Shown here piece after piece: positions 9,801 to 17,984 of a DNA stretch of 64,000 nucleotides (positions within the stretch are counted from its first letter, which is position 1; each line of letters begins with the position of its first letter). The notes beneath the pieces were generated by a model that ran no database searches, was not told the origin of the DNA, and saw only the letters and a program-made list of their open reading frames with translations. The stretch is from contig JAMKCF010000002.1 of NCBI GenBank assembly GCA_023634235.1, forward strand, positions 14,379,091 to 14,443,090, given 5' to 3'. The translations under genes and the position numbers were made by a program. This DNA comes from Pisaster brevispinus (Eukaryota > Echinodermata > Asteroidea > Forcipulatida > Asteriidae).

Positions 9801-10626
9801 CACACAAACTCACATGGACGCTAATAGCGTTTAATGCAATCAATACATATGGTACTCAATGTAAAATTTATTAGTAGGCGTACATACGCACAATGGTTGC
9901 GCGTTGCATGCAATTTGACCTTTGGGGAAATGGCCCAACTACAGGAATTTTTAAAATTTGACAAAAAGAAAACTTCAATTGCAGTTCCTTTAATTTTACA
10001 CTTTCTAACAAAAAGGGCATTTATGAATGGGAATAAAAGAGTAGTGACTCGGTCTTAAACGATTGTTAAAACCTCACAGAGTTGTGACCATGCAAAAAAG
10101 GACACAAAATGAAGGCTTGTCAAGTCAACTTTGAAATTAGAAAACGAGCAATGTCAGCAAACTTTTCACTGTTAGCATTTTGATTTGGTTTTCTAAACAC
10201 GGTAGAAATGTTGATCTGGTGAAATGTTTGCCCTCGATACAAATTTAATTCACTGATTTTAGCTTTATGTAAGGAACATTTTTCTTGCGTGTGAATTGTC
10301 GGCAGTGTGTATGTCAAACAATTTTATCAAAATGTGTATTATTTGTTTTCCCTGTTGTAGAATCTTGTCAGACTTTAAAAGAGAAGCACATCAACACCTT
10401 GTCTAGCCACATCGGTCGTAAATGGAGAGAGCTTGGACGGATGCTGGGGTTGAGTGCTGTCAAGGTAGACAATATTGAGTACGATCATTACCATGGGGGT
10501 CAGCAAGAGATGGCTTTTCAAGTGATGCTGGCATGGATGAGGAAGAACGGCAGAGCCACAAAGGGGGAACTAGCAGAAGCCCTCGTGGATGTTGGTCTGT
10601 CAAAAGTAGCTCTGAAGTTAAAATAG
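89..10626 (+). CDS. RIPK1-like: RIPK1-like Ser/Thr kinase with C-terminal death domain (5' part outside window)
   Basis: Eleven exons join in one frame (1581 nt, 526 codons plus stop): 89-225, 1240-1289, 2966-3115, 4331-4422, 5199-5433, 5695-5793, 6244-6348, 7048-7133, 7754-7811, 8143-8445, 10361-10626; each junction has AG/GT and matching phase. Visible residues 1-112 are the kinase C-lobe: GDLGLA at 2-7 (DLG in place of DFG, as in RIPK1), APE at 27-29, SDVYSFG at 42-48, SGQRPDM at 76-82, SKRP at 106-109. Residues 113-337 are low complexity, 338-438 carry a RHIM-like stretch, and 440-526 are a death domain. RIPK1-family proteins act in the cytosol downstream of death and pattern-recognition receptors and steer NF-kB signalling, apoptosis or necroptosis. 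The order kinase, intermediate, death domain is that of RIPK1; RIPK2 would end in a CARD. The N-lobe, VAIK lysine and HRD loop lie upstream. The splice model is inferred, but the unbroken frame over 11 exons is strong support. Confidence 0.88.
231..590 (-). mobile_element. tRNA(Leu)-derived SINE
   Basis: Read on the minus strand, the head has an A box (TGGCCGAGCGGTTTAGAGC) and a B box (GGGTTCGAATCCC), followed by the family body GTGTCCTTGAGCAAGATGCTTTA. The tail ends in ATAAT-type repeats near 231. Copies at 3193, 3786, 6652, 17166 and 26035 share this body. Confidence 0.75.
786..935 (-). mobile_element. tRNA-derived SINE, second family
   Basis: The minus strand reads GGGCTGCATAGCTCAGTTGG...GGTCGTTGGTTCAAGTTCTG, with A and B boxes, then TTTTTCTTTGTTCAAACCCAAATTAAA and a body that recurs at 19508-19910 and 61690-61845. 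The rest of the body (GTTTCCTTTGTGGTTTATCC) lies at 786-810. Confidence 0.7.
1365..1850 (+). repeat. Interspersed repeat family A (~480 bp)
   Basis: The block from GGTCATCGTTTGG to GTAAGCTTTCGCATGG is recognisably the same as 48193-48650 and, reversed, 46455-46700. Shared landmarks are CTGATTTATTG, TTTCAGCTGAATAC, the pair TAGCG(C/A)G-TGACAG, CAGGATGCTTACTAC and GTTACCATCT. No coding capacity is seen. It fills most of the intron before the exon at 2966. Confidence 0.7.
1985..2160 (+). mobile_element. Possible tRNA-derived SINE
   Basis: TTGGCCCAATGGTTT resembles a decayed A box, and CGCTTCGAATCCCACC 60 bp later resembles a B box. They are followed by a TGTGGGCTGGGTTTTCAGTCCC body. The match to pol III boxes is weaker than in the other SINEs. 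Confidence 0.4.
3193..3500 (-). mobile_element. tRNA(Leu)-derived SINE
   Basis: Minus-strand copy of the 231-590 family: head GACTCAAGCTCTGG and GGGTTCAAGTCC, body GTGTCCTTGATCAAGATACTTAA, AAAGAACCCAGAACACTTATC and AACCCTGGTGTTTCTGG. It lies directly after the kinase exon ending at 3115. Confidence 0.75.
3671..4178. mobile_element. Foldback element with TTGGGC-repeat ends, containing a SINE fragment
   Basis: The left end TTTCGAAACCACGGCTTGGG and the right end CCCAAGCCATGGTTTTGAAA are inverted copies. The left arm expands into degenerate TTGGGC/TTTAGGC hexamers (3686-3780). Between the arms lie an (AAT)n run (3788-3850) and a truncated minus-strand Leu-type SINE (3786-4100). A related end occurs near 19293 (TTTCGAAACCACG). 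Confidence 0.55.
5695..5793 (+). CDS. RIPK1-like: Intermediate-region exon, copy 1 of a duplicated pair
   Basis: This 99-nt exon encodes a low-complexity Pro/Glu/Ser-rich segment ending in TPWPVTEEIIP. Its last ~20 nt and the first ~40 nt of the following intron closely match those of the exon at 6244-6348, and both exons have the same phase. The exon and its donor-side intron were therefore duplicated in place. A degenerate ~22-bp repeat of the type GAAATTAGAAGCCAAA follows in the intron (5838-6110). Confidence 0.75.
5838..6110. repeat. Degenerate ~22-bp tandem repeat in intron
   Basis: Imperfect units of the type GAAATTAGAAGCCAAACACTGG are repeated. A small copy follows the duplicated exon at 6465-6510, so the repeat predates or spread with the exon duplication. 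Confidence 0.55.
6244..6348 (+). CDS. RIPK1-like: Intermediate-region exon, copy 2 of a duplicated pair
   Basis: This 105-nt exon follows a CTATTCAG acceptor and encodes a Gln/Pro/Glu-rich segment ending TPGPTTEEFKS. It has the same phase as copy 1, and either copy could be skipped without a frameshift (99 and 105 nt are multiples of 3). Both are thus candidates for alternative use. The shared block ACTGAAGAA...CAAGTGAGTTT spans the donor. A short stretch of the same GAAGCC-type intron repeat follows at 6465-6510. Confidence 0.75.
6652..7010 (+). mobile_element. tRNA(Leu)-derived SINE
   Basis: TGTGGTCGAGCGGTTAAGAG (A box) and GGGTTCGAGTCCCGG (B box) are well kept, followed by GTGTCCTTGAGTAAGATACTT and CTTCGTCCTTCAGAT, and it ends in (AAT)n near 7000. 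The 3' end lies about 40 bp before the exon at 7048. Confidence 0.8.
7857..8065. mobile_element. Partial copy of the 16247-16622 foldback element
   Basis: CAGGGACACGCTGCC...TTATGAAATGGTTGGAACGATGTTTT...CACACAAATTGTGTGGTTTTCC...GCCGCCATTTTATGTAGTC matches one arm and the loop region of the foldback at 16247-16622. It sits in the short intron before the RHIM-like exon. Confidence 0.55.
8143..8445 (+). CDS. RIPK1-like: RHIM-like exon of the RIPK1-like gene
   Basis: This 303-nt exon (acceptor TATTTACAG, donor ATGA|GTGAGC) encodes residues 338-438. It opens with the beta-prone, Gly/Asn/Thr-rich stretch NLNITGDGHTVILAVGGG, then Lys/Arg-rich and Ser-rich acidic linkers (SPSSSDSETDVLDPE). In vertebrate RIPK1 a RHIM amyloid motif lies between the intermediate region and the death domain, which is where this stretch sits. 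The core is not a textbook (I/V)Q(I/V)G, so RHIM identity is a hypothesis; the exon itself is well supported by frame and splice sites. The open frame runs on to 8546, but the donor at 8446 is needed to join the death domain in phase. Confidence 0.75.
8571..8857 (+). mobile_element. tRNA-derived SINE with (AAAC)n tail
   Basis: GTCCAGTGGTTAGACTGCAG (A box) and TGAGTTCGAATCCTACC (B box) form a tRNA-like head. The unit ends in AAACAAACAAACAAACAAACAC at about 8835. It is a different family from the Leu-type SINEs. Confidence 0.7.
9031..9546. repeat. 24-bp minisatellite interrupted by a MITE
   Basis: Units of about 24 bp (ATTGTGCAACAACGTCGTAT plus CTTG) are repeated roughly 12 times, with a 48-bp higher-order period in the middle. 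Because the unit is 8 codons, several open frames run through it, but they are artefacts. The array lies in the intron between the RHIM-like and death-domain exons. Confidence 0.85.
9076..9283. mobile_element. 208-bp MITE with 9-bp target duplication
   Basis: The ends TTCGCTCGGCCCCAGCG and CGCTGGGGACGAGCGAA are inverted copies with one mismatch; a second inverted block (GCTGGGATGGGC / GCCCATCCCAGC) lies inside. CAACGTTGT flanks both sides (9067-9075, 9284-9292), and removing the element with one flank restores an intact minisatellite unit. A 9-bp duplication would fit Mutator-like elements, but the superfamily is not proven. Confidence 0.75.
10361..10626 (+). CDS. RIPK1-like: Terminal exon: death domain
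   Basis: The acceptor is CCTGTTGTAG and the exon ends at TAG 10624-10626. Residues 440-526 have the six-helix death-domain pattern: LSSHIGRKWRELGRMLGL (helices 1-2, with the conserved WRELGR core), VDNIEYDHYHGG, then MAFQVMLAWMRKNGRAT and ELAEALVDVGL for the last helices. Death domains of RIPK1 bind FADD, TRADD and receptor death domains. The protein ends directly after helix 6, as RIPK1 does. Confidence 0.9.
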
Positions 10627-10639
10627 ATCACAATCTAAT

Positions 10640-11115
10640 GTCTCAGATTTGGCTCAGGTTTACCTGAGTTGACTCGGTTTGCCTGAGTTGACTCAGTTTG
10701 CCTCAGTTGACTCAGTTTGCCTGAGTTGACTCAGTTTGCCTGAGTTGACTCAGTTTGACTGAGTTGACTCAGTTTGCCTGAGTTGACTCAGGTTGACTGA
10801 GTTTACTCAGTTTGACTGAGTTGACTCAGTTTGCCTGAGTTGACTCAGTTTGCCTGAGTTTACTCAGTTTGCCTGAGTTGACTCAGGTTGACTGAGTTGA
10901 CTCAGGTTGACTGAGTTGACTCGGTTTGCCTGAGTTGACTCAGTTTGCTCAATTGACTCAGTTTGACTGAGTTGACCCGGTTTGCCTGAGTTGACCCGGT
11001 TTGCCTGAGTTGACTCAGTTTGCTCAATTGACTCAGTTTGACTGAGTTGACTCAGGTTGACTAAGTTGACTCACTTTGCCTGAGTTGACTCAGTTTGCCC
11101 GAGTTGGCCCAGTTT
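10640..11115. repeat. 19-bp minisatellite rich in AP-1 sites
   Basis: The unit TTGACTCAGTTTGCCTGAG is repeated about 24 times with small variants, starting some 20 bp after the stop codon of the RIPK1-like gene. By eye 17 units keep exact TGACTCA; others carry TTACTCA, TGACTCG or TGACCCG. If the poly(A) signal at 11579 is used, the whole array is in the 3' UTR. Confidence 0.9.
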
Positions 11116-11578
11116 CTTTTATTTGACTTACATTACTATTTTTATATTTTATCTTTTCTTTTCTTTTTTTCTTTTTTAAAAGTTGTTTATAATTTGCATA
11201 ACGCTCAGTACTAACAAATGTCATTGTAGATGAAATGTAACTCATTGAAATTGGATGTCATTTAATTGAAATTGAGTCGTCGAGGCTCAGGAAGAAACCA
11301 GTGGTTTAACTAAAGTATTGCAAACTATGTATCGGACCCCAAAAGCAGGTGACCAAAAAAAGTTGGTTTTTTTTAAGTGGAGGGCAAACTGTGTTAGAAG
11401 CACCAACAATTACCGGAACACTTTTTGTCATTCCATCACCAACAAAGACTACCTCACAAATCAAACAAAGTTGGTATGACAAGCTTTGGCACTTGATAGA
11501 CAAGAAAATTCTCATTAAAACATGGTGATTTACCTGAAATTTTATTTTTAGTTATGTAAAATAGAAACAATTAGCTGC

Positions 11579-11584
11579 AATAAA
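11579..11584 (+). terminator. Candidate poly(A) signal of the RIPK1-like gene
   Basis: An AATAAA hexamer about 950 bp after the stop codon, in AT-rich sequence and downstream of the minisatellite. Use is inferred only from position. Confidence 0.35.
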
Positions 11585-12035
11585 TAATTTGTCCCTTTTA
11601 AAGGTTTTATACAGGATTGGTAGGGATATACACATCGTTGTTTAATTTCAGTCTGAAAGCTCACTGATTATGAAGGTCATACTAGAACCATTTTTATCTG
11701 TGAAACGTTTTCTTTTGAAATGAAGTCATATTCAAGAACACTGTATCTGAGAAAACAGCTGATTTCGGTTGTTACCACCAAAGTTAAAAAAGGACAATTC
11801 GCCATATTTTTGACCACGTGAGGGCGTATGTGGATAAATTTCACACGATGAAAAACAAGTAAACAAACAGGGTTTTTTCACTTTGTTAGCGCTATTTTGT
11901 ATGTATTTCTTCATTGGTGCAAGAAAACTACAAACAGGCAATTATAATAAGCTAAAACTGCTATTGTGATGCAAGACATTCTCTGATGACAGCGCCCTCA
12001 TGCGGTCAAAAATATGGTCAATTTATTTACTTGCT

Positions 12036-12200
12036 GAAAATTGTGCATGGTTTTCCCTATTTTCTCCTGACTCACACAACAGACTAAGCCCAAGTTTTCA
12101 CAGGTTTGTTATTTATTTTTTTATATGGTTGATCACACAAAACATGAACACTGTGACTATTTTGTCAGCTCTACCAATCCTGTATACCACCTTTAAGATT
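12036..12200 (+). repeat. Interspersed repeat family B
   Basis: ATTGTGCATGGTTTTCCCTA...CTCCTGACTCACACAACAGA...GGTTGATCACACAAAACATG...TTGTCAGCTCTACCAATCCT recurs at 56345-56515 (same strand) and 50136-50290 (opposite strand). It is noncoding. The rest of 11116-12960 shows only AT-rich sequence with no gene. Confidence 0.65.
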
Positions 12201-12961
12201 AGCCTGTTTTTTATGCCATTAAAGTCTGAAGCACATCGGGTTCAGTTGTCTGGCGATCGTTGGGCGGGTCGCTGTCGAGTGCTCCTGAAATTTTAAATGT
12301 GTCGCCAGCCTTAAGGTTTGTGACTGCTGGTTTTAAGCGAGTTAGTATGGTATAAACCTCTTTGGGGCATTCTCTTGAAGACAGTCAGAGCAGAGTGATT
12401 GAAACGTCGAGTTGTATTTTCCTGTCCAAGGTGCTGACCCTTCCGATGTCAATTTTTTGATAATTATGAAATTGTGTAATGAACAACTTCCGAAATTGGA
12501 AGTACAAAGAAAAGCAATAGTTGTGTGCATCATTTGTACTGTTTTATTATATTAATATGAAAGTACATTATCTGCCAATAATGCAGGAAATTTATTTGTG
12601 GATTTTTTGTATAAAATTAATGAATCATATCAATAACACAGTTTCATTTTATTTGTCTGTCTGTTGTTGATTTTTTTGAATTGTTGTATATGTTGTTTTT
12701 TTTCTTCTTCTTTTTTAATTATGAAAATATTATTATTATATTGTAATGCTCATACGAAGAATTTGTGACTTAAATTTTGCGAGGGTTCAACAGGAGTATT
12801 TCGAGTAACTCTGTGAGCTGCCATTATTTTATGCTACAGTACATCGTGTGCTTCGCTGCCAAAGTCCGTCTGTTGAATATGCAATTGTAAGATAGTGAAC
12901 GTCATCGAATTATGCAAATAAGTAATAAGGGCGCTGACATGAGATACGCAGCAACATAGTT

Positions 12962-13170
12962 CCAATCATTGGCTGTGTGGTGATGATAAATGGGCGCAGT
13001 ATCTCATCCAGCTGAAATCTCTATAACCAACGAGCTTTTTGCAACACAAACTTAACAAGCGGCATTGGCTTGCAGTCGCGGCGGGCTTGTCGACCCGATT
13101 GACCCGTTCTTATTTCTGGAGAGGAGTCGCAGTTTAATATCAAGGAGACGCAGCGCAAACTTCCCTCGCC
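12962..13170 (+). promoter_or_regulatory. Candidate promoter of the first SLC7A gene
   Basis: CCAAT (12962) with an inverted CCAAT (ATTGG, 12968) lies 50 bp upstream of a TATA-like CTATAAC (13021). GC-rich leader sequence with CpGs (TTGCAGTCGCGGCGGGC) runs from there to the ATG. Placement relative to the start codon is sensible, but the transcription start is not shown by sequence alone. Confidence 0.35.
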
Positions 13171-16100
13171 ATGGATGATGTCGGTTGTTGTGGACAGATT
13201 CGAGAAAATATCACCCGCACTAAGGTGGTGGCCACGGACCTGAAGTCGACCCCACTCCAGAGATGCCTGTCGTCTGTGGATCTAGCCTTTATTGGCATCG
13301 GGTGCATGTTAGGGTCCGGCGTATATGTCCTGACTGGAGAGGTGGCGGGTGAGATGGCCGGTCCGGCTGGCACTCTCTCCTTCCTCATGTCCGGTCTGGT
13401 AGCGCTCCTGGCTGCTATCTGCTACTTGGAGTGTGCTACACAGCTCCCGGAGACCGGTGCTTCGTACTTGTACACCTACGTTACCCTGGGAGAGCTGATG
13501 GCCTTCATGATCGGTTGGAACGCTGTGGTTGTCCGCGTGGCTGCGGTGGCGTTGGTCGCCCGGGGATGGAGCGCATATTTTGACGATGCGATTGGTGACC
13601 ACATTCGAAACATCACCATCGAGTTCGTGCTGGACGGTCAAGAGTGGACGGCACCGGTTTTTGCCAACTACCCAGACATTGTAGCCGGATTGATTTCTTT
13701 ATTTGCTAGCGTCCTCGTCGCTGTTGGAACTGAGGTGTCGGCCAAGGCGAACATTTTCTTTGTCTTCATCAACATCGTTACCATCACCCTCGTTTTTGTG
13801 TTTTCAATGATCCACGCGGATTTCTCCCTCCTTACCAAACACGGGTTCTTCCCCACGGGATTCGGGGGTGTGATGACCGGTGCCGCGGCCTGCTTCACGG
13901 GGTACTGTGGGTTCGAGGCCATAGCGTTTAGTGCCGAGGAGGCGAAAGATCCTAGCAAGGGGCTACCCATCGGAATCATCAGCGCGTTCACGGCGTCCAT
14001 CTTGTGCTACGTCGTGGGCGTCTTCTCAATCACTATCCTCGCTGATTACCACGACATCAACCCCGGCTCGCCGTTCGTGACGGCATTCGAGGACATTGGT
14101 CTGGACTGGATGAAATACTTAGTGGCGGTAGGGGCTCTCGGTAGCATGACCGGAGGTGTGATCAACTGTGCCTACTGTCTAGCCAGAAGTATCTACGTCA
14201 TGGCTAGAGACGGCCTGCTTCCAGAGTTCCTCTCCAAGACCAACGAGAGGACGCAGACGCCCATTGTGGCTACCGTCTTCGGAGCAGTCCTCGCCATCAT
14301 CATCAGCGTCTTCGTCGAATTCGTTGTCCTTATTCAGTTCTTGTCGCTGGTGGCGTTTATTGAGTTCGTCATCGTCGCCATGGCGTCGGTCATCCTTCGA
14401 TACCGTCCGCCCCGCAGGGGTGGGTACTCCCCTATTGACGGCGATGGGAACAGTAGTGATGCCGACTACGCCGATGAGGAGGCCAACGGCGAGGCGGACA
14501 CGGAGATGTCCGGAGAATTCCCACGTCGTGTCGTCAAGAAGAAACCCCGCCACCACCAGGGCAGCCATGCCGGGAATCACGACGAGAAGACGGCGCTGCT
14601 GGCTGATTTGCCCGGTGTGAGACACACCCCGTCAACAACGAGCTCCTTCTCCACGTCTAGCTCGAGCTCTCGAAGATGGATCGACCGGCATCCATCCCAG
14701 ACCATCATCATATCGCTAACCCTTCACATCTTATTCGAGTCCATAGCAGTATCACTGCTGACTTATAAAATGGCCGAACTCCAAGACATGGACGGAGCTG
14801 TTGTATTTGGCGTTGCCTTCAGTGTGGGGCTGTCCTTAATCGCATGCTGGCCATTGTTTGCATTGCCTCAGTACAAGGAAGGCCTGCCATTCAAGGTAAG
14901 CCAAACATTAAGTGCGTGATGCATTTTGAGTATCACCTTATTTTCTCGAACAGCATTTTTAAAGATCTAATATGTCCTATTTTGGGCCGATTTAACCACC
15001 AAATCTAGAATTAAATGTAAAACAAATATTTATATGTATTCAAGAAATTAATATGCTTTCAATTATAAAGGTATTCAACTGGTATCTCCAACAAAAACTT
15101 AATCCGGGAAAAATCTGGCCATGCAGCCATAAATAATGTACTAGGGGTATTAAGCTTAAATCAATGTTATGTTAACATAACTCACTATACACTAACCCCT
15201 TCATGCATGGCCGCCATCGCCGAGGCCAAATAATGGAAACGTGCAAGCGCGTACACGCGCCACGCACAACTCTGAGCCAACGATAAGTCTTTTTTGACCT
15301 CACTGAGGGCGCACTTTTCAAGCTTGTGACGTCATGTGCTAGGGGTTTCTTAGGTTCAGATATTCTTTGTAAAGGTCAATACATGTCATTGATCCCCCCC
15401 CCCCCTTCCAGGTGCCCTTCATGCCATTTCTTCCGCTCTTCAGTCTTCTGTGTGACGTAGTTCTGATGGTTCGATTTGACACCTTGGCCTGGTTGGAATT
15501 CCTGGCTTGGACCGTTATTGGTGAGTAATGTACATGTATTACCGAAACCTTACTAGCTTAAAAAAATGTTAGACCTAGGCTAAATTTCATAGAGCCGCTT
15601 TAGCACAAAGAATAAGCACAACAAAACTATATGCTTACCAGAATATGGTTGCCAGCCAAAAGACCATTCCACATGTATCACTGGGACTGGTATCCTATTC
15701 ATTTTTGCTGAGCAGTTATTGTAAGCACTATTTGCTTCTTGAGCAGCTCTATGAACTTTGACATGGACTCAATTAAGTTTTGTATTGGCTTACAAGGTGT
15801 TTAGCACAGACGTGTACTGCATAACAGAAACGGATTACCAACCAAAAATGCCCAGTGTCATTCACAATACCAAACTGCCAATTTTTACAGACTTTCTTGA
15901 CTAATTCCAACTAGTCATCAATAAGAAGGTCTTCGACTAATGTCATTAGTCGAACCACTGAATGACAAATCACACGGTACTGGACTAAGGTGAAAAGCCA
16001 CTTGACTAAGCCAAAAAAACGCTAGACTAAGCTAAAAGTGACTAAAGAATAGTCATGTAAGACATCATTCTAGTCTAGTCACAGGACTAATAAAAACTAG

Positions 16101-17984
16101 TCGCATTTTCGACTAAATCCTTAGTCATGCTCTGACTTTTGACTATTTAAAATTAGTCATGTCAGACATCGCGCTGGACTTTTTTTTAAAGTCAAATTGA
16201 CGAATTAATTTTTACATTGATCGACACTGTAAAAGAAGTGCAAATGTTTCAGGGGACATGGTGCCTCGGATTGGGCGTTTTGGGCTATAAAAAGCATCGG
16301 TTATGAAATGAATATGGTTGGAAAGATCTTTTGAAGTAGAATATTTATAATAATCCACACAAATATCTAAAAGTTGTGTGGTTTTCCGTTTACTTCGTGA
16401 ATATTTTATTTTTTCCGCCATATTTTATAACCAAATTTTTGACTCTACAAAATGGCGGTCCGTACGAAGCAAAAGGAAAACCACACAATTTCAAGGTATA
16501 TTAATTTGTGTGTGGATCTTTATATTCTACTTTTAAAACATCTTCCCAACCAGATTCATTTCACAACGAACACTTTTTGTAGCCCAAAGCGCAGAATCCA
16601 ATGGCAACTTGTCCCTAAAATATAGGCCTGCAATTTATTGTTTTCGTCAAGCTCGGTGTTGACCAAAAAACTTCGTTTTTTTCTAAATGACCAAGTTACA
16701 CAGCATAAAACGCGTTTGGTTGAGAATGATAAGACCAGCTTTTTCTACTCAGTTCTCCTGTTACGCTAATCTTTTTTGGCAAAAACTTGGTATCCACGAT
16801 CGAGCTTTCCTTTACGCGGTGATATGAATTGAAGATAGCCTGGATCTATCGCATCGTTATCGTCCGAGATAGATCAATGGGAACCAACAGCTGGATCGGC
16901 CGCGAGGATTTCTTATTTCTAAATTTAGACTGCTCGGTCAGGTTTGTCCATTTTTATCAATGGGGAGCTGAGCCATCTTTGAAAAGCGAGTTCAGCAAAA
17001 ATAACACAAAAAGACCTTGTTGCCTACAGGAAAAAAATAACATCAACCGAACTGACATTTGCTTTGAATTTGCAACCTTTAAGGTTTAAAAACTATTTTT
17101 GTTTTTTAATAGGGAACTGAGCTATAATTTAGTTTCAATTTTATCAAAAATATATTTTCTCACTGTGGTCTGTCGTGGCCAAGCGATTTTAGAGCACTGG
17201 ACTCAAGCTCTTGTGTTTCTGATCAGCAGAGTGTGGGTTCGAGTCCTGGTCTTGACACTCTTGTGTCCCTGAGCAAGACACTTAACCGTTATTTTTTGCT
17301 TCGTCCTTCAGATGGGACGCCGTGGATTCCGGGTGTTGTGTAATGCACGTAAAAGGACCACGCAACACTTATCGCTTAGAGAAGGGGGGCTTGCGCTAGT
17401 ATTTATGGCAGTGGCTGCTGCAGCACCTTGTTGTAACCTTTATAGGATGCTACATAAATAGGTCTCATAATTCATAATCTTCAAAACCTGTTTTAAAAGT
17501 GTTTCTCTTTGTTCGAGCATCTTGAGCACCTTATTGTCGTATACATCCATGCACTATTTGTATAACGCGCAACGCTGCTGGTACGCTGAGGTCGCGTGCA
17601 CGTTTTTTACGCACCAAGAATAACTATCGTTCTATGAACTGCCGTCTTTTTCCTCAGTGGGGGCGCTGTTTGAGAGTGTGACGTCATATGCAAGGGTCTA
17701 TGTTATTTGTGTTTTTAATTTCGCCAGGCATCGTGCTTTACTTCACCTACGGCATGCACAACAGTAAAGAAGGGAAAAAACGCGAGGAAACGGCGTCAGC
17801 TAACGACCTCACCGCGGGGTCACAGCTTCTACCGTCTCGTGACGTCGTCATCACGCACTACGACCCAACAGAGGAGGACAGACTGAGGAAGGCCAGGGCC
17901 GAGTCCATGGCCGTAGTCGTCACTCGTGACGGGCGTACGTATTCCACCACGCCAACCTATGGAAGCACCGACGCAGCCCTCTGA
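13171..17984 (+). CDS. SLC7A-like: SLC7A/CAT-type cationic amino-acid transporter, intron-poor paralogue
   Basis: Exons 13171-14895, 15412-15520 and 17728-17984 give 696 residues. The start ATG sits in a strong context (CTCGCCATGG). The protein has the APC/CAT fold: TM1 with GIGCMLGSGVY (41-52), TM3 with Glu87 in CYLECATQLPETGASYLYTY (CATs have a Glu here), the SAEEAKDPSKGLP loop at 254-266, ARSIYVMARDGLLPEFL near 338-354, and C-terminal TM helices after 510. About 14 membrane spans fit the CAT subfamily. Family members move Arg, Lys and ornithine across the plasma or lysosomal membrane. The large loop between TM6 and TM7 found in CAT1-3 is short here, and the cytosolic loop 411-505 is long, acidic and Ser/His-rich with EKTALL (472-477), an acidic dileucine sorting pattern. 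SLC7A4- or SLC7A14-like relatives are possible; transport is not proven. Confidence 0.9.
14896..15411 (+). other. Intron 1 of the first SLC7A gene
   Basis: A 516-bp phase-0 intron (AAG|GTAAGC ... CCCCCCTTCCAG) at the position of intron 9 of the neighbouring paralogue. It contains one TGACGTCA octamer (15327-15334). Confidence 0.8.
15898..16165. repeat. Cluster of GACTAA / TTAGTC motifs in both orientations
   Basis: About 16 copies of GACTA(A/T) or its complement lie in 270 bp, several paired as short palindromes (ACTAGT, GACTAATGTCATTAGTC). This is not a regular tandem repeat. Confidence 0.5.
16247..16622. mobile_element. ~375-bp foldback (long inverted repeat) element
   Basis: The two halves are inverted copies: ATGAAATGAATATGGTTGG on the left matches CCAACCAGATTCATTTCA on the right. 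TTGTGTGGTTTTCCGTTTAC matches GAAGCAAAAGGAAAACCAC. The centre is CCGCCATATTTTATAACC / CTCTACAAAATGGCGG. No open reading frame is seen; a partial relative lies at 7857-8065. Confidence 0.75.
17166..17470 (+). mobile_element. tRNA(Leu)-derived SINE
   Basis: GTCGTGGCCAAGCGATTTTAGAGC, GGACTCAAGCTCTTG, GGGTTCGAGTCCTGG and GTGTCCCTGAGCAAGACACT mark the head and body; ACGTAAAAGGACC and ACACTTATCGCTTAGAGAAG follow. Confidence 0.8.

Larger units (their letters stand above)
15521..17727 (+). other. Intron 2 of the first SLC7A gene, repeat-filled
   Basis: A phase-1 intron of 2.2 kb. It holds a foldback with ends like AATTTCATAGAGC (about 15583-15765), a cluster of GACTAA/TTAGTC motifs (15898-16165), the 16247-16622 foldback, a Leu-type SINE (17166-17470) and a TGACGTCA octamer at 17679-17686, 41 bp before exon 3. 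Confidence 0.75.

Noticed and set aside
10640..11115. CRISPR-like array
   Set aside because: Repeats are contiguous with no unique spacers, and the context is an animal genome.
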